NCBI RefSeq assembly: GCF_017114915.1
Contig: NZ_JAAUOE010000045.1
Location: forward strand, 1-36,081
DNA length: 36,081 bases
Origin: Pseudomonas frederiksbergensis
GTDB taxonomy: Bacteria; Pseudomonadota; Gammaproteobacteria; Pseudomonadales; Pseudomonadaceae
Direction of reading: 5' to 3'
Both the position numbers and the translations under genes were made by a program. Positions 30,356 through 36,081 of this stretch are shown here, one piece after another (within the stretch, counting starts at the first letter, position 1; the number at the start of each line of letters is the position of its first letter). The notes under the pieces were generated by a model. That model was not told the DNA's origin and did no database searches. It saw nothing but the letters and a program-made list of their open reading frames with translations.

Positions 30356-32899
30356 ATGTCAAGTGAGACATGCGAAATGGAATTTTCTGAGATCTTCAAC
30401 TCTATACTTCAGTTCGGCAGCAAGGCTAGTCAAACGATCGAGAGTTTTAAATATTGGACAATGACTGCCGCGCAAGCAGCAATCACAGAGGAAAAAAGTG
30501 CAGTTTGGGTGACATTGATAACTGATATAATTACCATCGCCGCAGCCTTGGGTGCACTTGCGCTTCCAATATCTTTAAATGTAATCGATGCAACCAGAAC
30601 ACGCTACAGAAGCCCCTCGCTGCTAAAAATAACTTCTTCACTTTCCGGTATAGATGCTAAAAGGCTAAATCGACAACTGTTCACGGTTTTAGCCGCTTCT
30701 CTCATGGCTAAATTGCTTATTTCAATTCGGCTGTTTGATTTGATTTTGTTAGTGCCGTATTTATGCGCGCTAACAGCCTGGTTCGGCTTTGTGGTGTGTC
30801 AGGTGTATCGGCACCTTAAGTTTACGTACACTTTCATGTCGAACATAGAAGAGATACACGGGCGTATATATCGGAGTATCAATAATTACGCACAGGCGAG
30901 CTTTCTGCGATCTGATGGTGAGCAGGGCCTATCTTTCTCTAACTTTCTAAGAATAAAAAAGCTATTTTATAACAAGGTGGGAGTTCAGGATAATATCGCT
31001 GCCTTGATAGAGCTAGAGTCCTATTTGCTCTGCACTGATCCGTCCAAAGTCGACTTAGATAGCCGAATCAAGAATATCTCTTACAAGGCCTTTAGCGATC
31101 TAGACAACTATGAAGCAAATGAGTATGCGCGTCATTTGCTGGCGTCTCTCCCCTCGGCCTTGGCGGCGGTTGAAGTTTCCAGGGAGGTCGATGTTTACCA
31201 AGCCATAGCTGGGTTCTATTTGTATCTTGCCATGAAGGCGATTCTCTCTAAAGAAGAATATAGATCACAGATTGGAGTTATTGAAAGAATCGCGAGATTC
31301 AGAGAGGATAAGCTCCCATCGTATGGCCGCTTCTGCCGAAATGGTCGTCTGTTTCTTAGTTTTGCTAATAAAGCAAAGTCTAGCAATGAGGCTTATACAT
31401 ATTTGCAAGAGCATTTTAATTTTCTGATTGAGACCTCTGTTCGTGAGCAGCCGGCAAATATTCCTGAGCTTTTGAGTAATGTACGTCAAGTAATTCAATT
31501 TAAGAGCAATTATCACGAAAGCGGATGGGGTCTCCCTGAAGAAGTTTCAGAGTTGTGGGGGTGCGCATGCATGCCTGAGTTCGATAAAGACGTTGCTGAC
31601 ACGTATGCTGGACGAACAACCGTAGACAAGCTTAATAAGAAAGTTGAGACTAAGTATAAGCCAGAGATGCAAGCATATCTCCAAGTAAAAATCTCGGATA
31701 AGGCGCTACTCAAGGAGAAGTTTGAGGCTATAGATATGGCCCTAGATAAGTGCTGGAAAGGTATAGCATTAAAAAGGTTTTCTAGCGAAATAGAAATAGC
31801 AACTTTGAGAGCTTTAGCTGCATTGTTATCTACGCATCCTGAAATAGTCGTCGAGTGTAGAGAGCTACGCAATCCAGCCGGATCGCGTTCATTTAATGTC
31901 GGTCACTCTCCAGTTCCGACATCTTTGGGGGAGTGCATCGAAGCATTTTTATCTGCGAAAAATTTTGGTGATTTTTACGGGCTTCGCAATGACCTTCAGG
32001 AATATAAAATAGTAGATGCCATAGGGGCTCTTATAGTCTACGAGCTTTGGAATATTTACATTCTCCGTGCAACTGGCGCGACCATTAAGCCGGAAATGTC
32101 TACGCCAGCAATTCCAAATAGCTTGCTGGGTGAGCTGAAGGCTGCATCTCAAAGAGTACCCTTGCTAAAAACGTCGCTGCTTAAAACCTTGGCCAACGTT
32201 AGATTTATAGACAGACTTGGAGTCTTGTCAGAGCAAGCATTAAGTTTGCGGGAATATGCTTGTAAGTTTTGCGACTTGTTGAGTGCAGCGCTTGAACAAA
32301 AGATTAAGTCTCAGATTGCCAGTCAGAGCTTGGACGTTGCATCATTAGACAGATTTAAGCGTGAGGTTACTGAAGAACTCGGCTCGTCCGTGAGAAAATA
32401 TGCCTTATTCAGAAGGCTCACAATAGCTCAAGTTCAGCCTATAGTTTCGCATATAAGTCTACCGCGCGAAGCTTTTCTTTCGGGCACCGACACTCATTAC
32501 GTTTTTGATACGTACGGTTCAAATTTAGCACAGGAAGTTCACAGCTGGTTGAGCGGGCAGATACTATTCTACAATCACCGAACTGAAAACTCGGAAGCTA
32601 CACTCCCTACTCGTAAGGCTGAATGGATGATTTGCTCTTCTCGTGCGCTTAAAAAATTTCTCTCAGTCGGATTTACGACTTCAGGTCGATATATTACGTG
32701 GCCCGACGGAAAAGGCAGAATGAAATTCTTCGAGATAAATTGTGATAGCTCTGGGTATTATCTGGTTTTATCAGGTGAAAGCCTACTTACGGCAAGCTAT
32801 GCACATCTAGAAAACGGGCTGCCTATAGCCATTAACTTTACCGACAAAGGTGAAAGTGTCAGCGTTAAAATTGAATATTTCGTTAACGCGCAACGCTGA
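30356..32899 (+). CDS. Large membrane-anchored protein of unknown function in a defence-like block
   Basis: An 847-residue protein (or 840 from ATG 30377; neither start has a strong ribosome binding site). Three hydrophobic segments lie near the N-terminus (about 49-75, 108-124 and 126-150), followed by about 690 residues of mostly helical soluble sequence. The last 90 residues are beta-rich (TSGRYITWPDGKGRMKFFEIN...GYYLVLSG). I see no nucleotide-binding loop or nuclease motif. AT content is clearly higher than in the operons to the left, a sign of transfer. It precedes the Septu-like pair in the same direction, but a terminator lies between them. Confidence 0.75.
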   Translation: MSSETCEMEFSEIFNSILQFGSKASQTIESFKYWTMTAAQAAITEEKSAVWVTLITDIITIAAALGALALPISLNVIDATRTRYRSPSLLKITSSLSGIDAKRLNRQLFTVLAASLMAKLLISIRLFDLILLVPYLCALTAWFGFVVCQVYRHLKFTYTFMSNIEEIHGRIYRSINNYAQASFLRSDGEQGLSFSNFLRIKKLFYNKVGVQDNIAALIELESYLLCTDPSKVDLDSRIKNISYKAFSDLDNYEANEYARHLLASLPSALAAVEVSREVDVYQAIAGFYLYLAMKAILSKEEYRSQIGVIERIARFREDKLPSYGRFCRNGRLFLSFANKAKSSNEAYTYLQEHFNFLIETSVREQPANIPELLSNVRQVIQFKSNYHESGWGLPEEVSELWGCACMPEFDKDVADTYAGRTTVDKLNKKVETKYKPEMQAYLQVKISDKALLKEKFEAIDMALDKCWKGIALKRFSSEIEIATLRALAALLSTHPEIVVECRELRNPAGSRSFNVGHSPVPTSLGECIEAFLSAKNFGDFYGLRNDLQEYKIVDAIGALIVYELWNIYILRATGATIKPEMSTPAIPNSLLGELKAASQRVPLLKTSLLKTLANVRFIDRLGVLSEQALSLREYACKFCDLLSAALEQKIKSQIASQSLDVASLDRFKREVTEELGSSVRKYALFRRLTIAQVQPIVSHISLPREAFLSGTDTHYVFDTYGSNLAQEVHSWLSGQILFYNHRTENSEATLPTRKAEWMICSSRALKKFLSVGFTTSGRYITWPDGKGRMKFFEINCDSSGYYLVLSGESLLTASYAHLENGLPIAINFTDKGESVSVKIEYFVNAQR

Positions 32900-33010
32900 C
32901 GCTTAATATTGACCTCCATGGCCATTCAGAAAGCCTTTTAGGATATACATTATGATGCCGAGTGCGAGACCTTGCCTCTGACATGAGTCCGTCTCCATTT
33001 TTCAGCTGTC

Positions 33011-33040
33011 GTCAGTGACTGCTTTTGGCCGGTTTCTGCC
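33011..33040 (-). repeat. Dispersed degenerate intergenic repeat, copy D
   Basis: GACTGCTTTTGGCCGGTTTC belongs to the same family as the blocks at 315, 2776 and 26723. It lies in the 606-base gene-free gap 32900-33505, which also holds hairpins at 33163-33231. No ORF there is convincing. Confidence 0.45.
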
Positions 33041-33162
33041 CCTTAGGGAGGGTCTAAAACGTCAGCTTGATGCCGCCGCACTGTGGAAGGAGGGATCGCC
33101 CGCGATGGCGGTTTAGCTGAGCTCAAACAGCGTATGTATGACTGGAATTAAAGGTTAGGTTC

Positions 33163-33231
33163 GGCGTTACGAATAACGCCGTTTATGTCAAACAGGCCCC
33201 CACACTCAAGCCGAGGGTGGGGGCCTTTTTT
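33163..33231 (+). terminator. Rho-independent terminator with a preceding hairpin
   Basis: GGCCCCCAC and GTGGGGGCC form a perfect 9-base stem (33195-33225) followed by six T. Just upstream, GGCGTTA and TAACGCC pair around a CGAA tetraloop (33163-33180). The terminator should end transcripts from the large gene before the PtuA-like gene, unless it ends a short RNA made from the intergenic region itself. Confidence 0.85.
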
Positions 33232-33505
33232 ATCGGACACGGCAACCAGGCACACCTATCATGGTCTACCCAGCCCCTCCTCACTGGTTAGACTCCGTGA
33301 CTGCGACAGGCAACTACCGCCCCCTTACGGTCAGTCGCATTGGCTGGAGAAGCAATGGAGGACAGAAGGAGCCGATTGATCGGTGATGGGGATTTCCACA
33401 GTAAAGCGTTCTATCTCACTCCATGTAGATTTCTGCTGGGGGAGGTCGTAGGCTCTGCTAAAAATTCAATATGGCGAATACAGCCATGCGCAGGGAGCAT
33501 CATCG

Positions 33506-34918
33506 TTGGAAATTCTTGGCGTTAGGACGGAGCGAGTTTGGCTGGAACTGGACGAGAGTTCAGATCAAAGAAGCAATCGTGTTGACCTACTAACAGGCCC
33601 AAATGGGTCCGGAAAATCTGAGATTCTCAGCTTCCTTGCAAATACATTCCGAAAGCCTAAATCAAGACCGGAAAAAGGGCAGATCTCATGGAAGTATAAA
33701 GGCTTTCATCTTATCGAGGATGGCGGGATAAATCCATATGAGCCAACTCGTGTAATTGCACAAACATATAGTCCTTTTAATAGATTTCCGCCACCCATCG
33801 ATCATGACTCGTCACTTACCAGCTTGTATTCTGAAGGCGATGCATCTGACTCTATATATATTTGCGCGGGGCTGCATAAATCTACGCGCCTAGTGAGTTC
33901 GAGTTTATCTAAAAATACATTAGAGCAAGCAATTTACCGACTAAGCGAGTCATTGGAAAGCGTGAGCTCCATACTTAGAGTAATGACAAATCTAGGCCTA
34001 CTAGATCGAATTTATTTCACTTATGAAGCAAGAATCGGGCTTCGCTCCATTATCGATGCGAATCGCAAAGGTCAGCTGACTGAGTATCTCGAAGGCAGAA
34101 AGCGCTACGCTGATCGCCAAAAAATAAATCGCTCTGGATTGGATAAAGAGCTAACAAAAGTAAGTGTTACCGACTTGGCTGCTCTAATAACCGAATCTAT
34201 GAAGATTATAGGCATTGATATAGAGTCCAGGTCAATACGACATGGTATAGGCTCTATTAAATCCAGCGGTCGCTACGATTTTGCAATATTCCAATCTTTG
34301 TCTCTGTTACGGCGATTAGATTTATTAATGTTGAGAAAATGCGAGCTAACCACCCTAGAAGGCAATGAATTCGACGTTGCCGATGCTAGCTCTGGCCAGC
34401 AGCAAATGCTTTGTTCGGTAATAGGCTTGGCAACGGCACTTAAGAATGGGAGTCTTGTGCTTATTGATGAGCCTGAATTGAGTCTACACCCTCGCTGGCA
34501 GCAGCTTTACCTTGAAAATCTCTTCGCCACTTTAGAACCGTTTCATAGCTGTCATATATTAATAGCCACCCATTCTCCGTTGATTGTTCAGCGTGGCCAG
34601 GCCCTAGGGGCAGGTATCACGCAGGTCATGCGTAAAGCAGTATCACAATCTGTGGGCCAAGATGTGACTTCAGTTGAGGCCACACTGCAGGATGTATTTA
34701 ATACACCTGTTTTTAAAAGCGTGCATTTGGCAAATGAGATATTTTCTTTAATCACCGACGGCGAAGCTGGAAGTAAGTCAGCTCGACAAAGCTCGCTTGC
34801 CGAGCTCGAAAAATTGCGAAAACTTTACGCTGACAATGACTTTCCTGACGATAAGTCCCTTGCTCTTATTAGTGATGCTATCGACCTGCTAAGCATGGAC
34901 ATGGAAAAAGATGCCTAA
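33506..34918 (+). CDS. ptuA: PtuA-like ATPase of a Septu-type defence system
   Basis: A 470-residue ABC/SMC-type ATPase with TTG start at 33506 (GGGAG ten bases upstream; no in-frame ATG fits). Walker A GPNGSGKS is at 31-38, the signature SSGQQQM at 295-301, Walker B SLVLIDEPELSLHPRW at 316-331 and the switch His356 in IATHSPLIVQ, so all catalytic elements are intact. The next gene overlaps by 8 bases and encodes an HNH nuclease, the pairing that defines Septu (PtuA/PtuB). Known retron systems also carry such pairs, but no reverse transcriptase is present here. Confidence 0.78.
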   Translation: MEILGVRTERVWLELDESSDQRSNRVDLLTGPNGSGKSEILSFLANTFRKPKSRPEKGQISWKYKGFHLIEDGGINPYEPTRVIAQTYSPFNRFPPPIDHDSSLTSLYSEGDASDSIYICAGLHKSTRLVSSSLSKNTLEQAIYRLSESLESVSSILRVMTNLGLLDRIYFTYEARIGLRSIIDANRKGQLTEYLEGRKRYADRQKINRSGLDKELTKVSVTDLAALITESMKIIGIDIESRSIRHGIGSIKSSGRYDFAIFQSLSLLRRLDLLMLRKCELTTLEGNEFDVADASSGQQQMLCSVIGLATALKNGSLVLIDEPELSLHPRWQQLYLENLFATLEPFHSCHILIATHSPLIVQRGQALGAGITQVMRKAVSQSVGQDVTSVEATLQDVFNTPVFKSVHLANEIFSLITDGEAGSKSARQSSLAELEKLRKLYADNDFPDDKSLALISDAIDLLSMDMEKDA

Positions 34919-35663
34919 CATTCGCGCAAAGGCAGATGTGCTCGGAGTTATAAATAAAATCACCGCTGAAGAGCATGAGCAGTTGAAGCGCGACGGCTTG
35001 GCTAATAAAAAGCACTGGGGCATTAAGGAGGGCGAGTCTGCAAGGGTAGTTGCTACATTTAAGAAGGAAGTAAAAAAATACTATTATCATCGCCAGGCTC
35101 GTAGGTGCTGTTATTGCAGCAAGGAACTCGACCCTCATAACGGTTCATTTGATGCGGAGCATATTTTAGACAAGGATACTTATCCGCAATTTATGTTCTC
35201 ACTTGAAAACATTGCAGCCGTGTGTAAGACGTGTAATGGCGCGAAGAGCAGCAAGAACGTTATCGCTCCTGGTGTAGATGTTGCGAGCGTCCCGGCAGAT
35301 TCCCGTCATTATTTGCTGGTTCACCCCCACAAAGATGAGTGGAATGATTATCTAGATTATGATCGGATTGGTCGAATAGTTGCGAAACCACAGCAATCTA
35401 AAGGTGTAGAGACAATAAGCATATGCGGAATAAAATATTTAAATGCGGCCCGTTTAGCTGACCACTTTCTTCCGGCAGACAACGAAGCGGCAGAAAAAGC
35501 GTTAGATAGTTTTTTCCGCGTAAATAGCAGAGCATGGAAATTGAAGCATATAAGAACTTTGAAAACGATGGCTGATGAATTCAACTTAGCTCAGGCTCGT
35601 GCAATAGTCGAGATTCTTGAGTTGGAAATGGAGCAGATCCAATTAGGGGACAACGTCGAATAA
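34911..35663 (+). CDS. ptuB: PtuB-like HNH endonuclease of a Septu-type defence system
   Basis: A 250-residue protein whose HNH core spans about 62-115. It has zinc ligands CCYC (66-69) and CKTC (105-108), catalytic His84 in DAEHILDK, Asn100 in LENIAAVC and Asn109 in CNGAKSSK. The rest is helical with a C-terminal segment IRTLKTMADEFNLAQARAIVEILE. It overlaps the ATPase gene, so the two are translationally coupled and probably form one complex. In Septu, PtuA controls the nucleic acid cleavage activity of PtuB during phage infection. Intact motifs suggest an active system. Confidence 0.78.
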   Translation: MPNIRAKADVLGVINKITAEEHEQLKRDGLANKKHWGIKEGESARVVATFKKEVKKYYYHRQARRCCYCSKELDPHNGSFDAEHILDKDTYPQFMFSLENIAAVCKTCNGAKSSKNVIAPGVDVASVPADSRHYLLVHPHKDEWNDYLDYDRIGRIVAKPQQSKGVETISICGIKYLNAARLADHFLPADNEAAEKALDSFFRVNSRAWKLKHIRTLKTMADEFNLAQARAIVEILELEMEQIQLGDNVE

Positions 35664-36017
35664 TTGCTAGTTTTAAGCATATGCTGAGTAAGCGACGCCA
35701 CTTGTGTGATTGCACAGGCACGCGGCTGCGGTGGGGTGGATTGACGGCGCCCCATCCATAACCTATATAAATACGCTTAAGAACACGTTTGACAGTTGAA
35801 CTGGAGCAAAAGCGTGCAACATGCAAAGTCCTGATCTGCTGATTATCCGGCTCCAAGCCTCGCCTTTACGCCGTAATGTCGATGTAGGGCACCGGCCGTC
35901 ATACGCTTGAAAACTTCACCAGTGCCAGTCATTCCCGAGGTGGTAGGCGAAGATTGATAGTTAAGAAGTCAGGAGCCCCCTTCACCTAATTGAACCTCTA
36001 CGTTCAAGCTTTCAGAG

Positions 36018-36041
36018 ACCCGGCGAGTGAGCCGGGTTTCC
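36018..36041 (+). terminator. Hairpin terminator near the right end
   Basis: ACCCGGC and GCCGGGT pair around a 6-base loop, followed by TTTCC. It is the only clear element in the gene-free stretch 35664-36081. I see no tRNA or att sequence at this edge of the window. Confidence 0.5.
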
Positions 36042-36081
36042 ACTAGTGGCTAGACCGGATCAAATTCGGGATGGTTCTCGT

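Noticed and set aside
33185..33379. 64-codon frame in the gap before the ATPase gene
   Set aside because: It is read through the strong terminator hairpin and has no plausible protein features.
33506..35663. Retron with an ATPase-HNH effector pair
   Set aside because: No reverse transcriptase gene is present in the window, and no msr/msd-like RNA could be recognised upstream.

Overview
The window looks like an accessory stretch of a Pseudomonas chromosome. It has high-GC backbone genes with Pseudomonas-style regulators and a PrtN-family pyocin-activator homologue, interrupted by AT-richer blocks that look foreign. The first 58 bases are the 3' part of a tRNA-Ser(UGA) gene on the minus strand, without its 5' half. 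Such a fragment is normally the distal scar of an island inserted into a tRNA gene, and its orientation places the island to its right, that is, in this window. No taxon-specific marker is present, so the genus is an inference.

Layout. (1) 0.3-2.75 kb: a LysR regulator divergent from an SDR oxidoreductase and an F420-reductase-like NAD(P)-binding protein. (2) 2.87-13.5 kb: a compact phage satellite resembling a phage-inducible chromosomal island (PICI). A tightly overlapping leftward operon (repressor side, five small phage genes, PrtN-like activator, DUF4224 protein, tyrosine integrase) faces a rightward operon (Cro-like, CII-like, zinc finger, Toprim/VapE primase-helicase, Q-like protein, holin). 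An oppositely oriented DUF4062-type cargo gene and a KTSC gene follow, and the element ends with a lone terminase small subunit. No large terminase, portal, capsid or tail genes are present, so it would need a helper phage. Two matching operator clusters flank the repressor, and repeat clusters that could be a replication origin follow the primase.

(3) 13.5-18.7 kb: a minus-strand operon for a periplasmic molybdenum hydroxylase (2Fe-2S subunit, Tat-exported Mo subunit, three-haem cytochrome c, XdhC-type maturation factor), preceded by an AraC regulator. (4) 19.9-21.7 kb: a NepI-like MFS exporter and a secreted cyclophilin-like protein. (5) 21.7-26.6 kb: a minus-strand redox operon (Old Yellow Enzyme, SDR, alpha/beta hydrolase, MDR oxidoreductase and a possible coupled 58-residue ORF) divergent from a TetR regulator, with a clear palindrome between them.

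(6) 26.8-28.4 kb: two AT-rich gene cassettes with attC-like sites and no integron integrase beside them (a CALIN), next to a 122-bp element bounded by perfect 14-bp inverted repeats. (7) 28.5-30.1 kb: two small Pseudomonas-type hypothetical genes and a tyrosine recombinase gene broken by a one-base deletion in an A run. (8) 30.3-35.7 kb: an AT-rich defence-like block with an 847-residue membrane-anchored protein of unknown function, then a Septu-like pair: a PtuA-type ATPase overlapping a PtuB-type HNH nuclease.

Best candidates for something new are the 847-residue protein beside the Septu-like pair, the satellite with its DUF4062 cargo, the two cassette proteins, and the inverted-repeat element.
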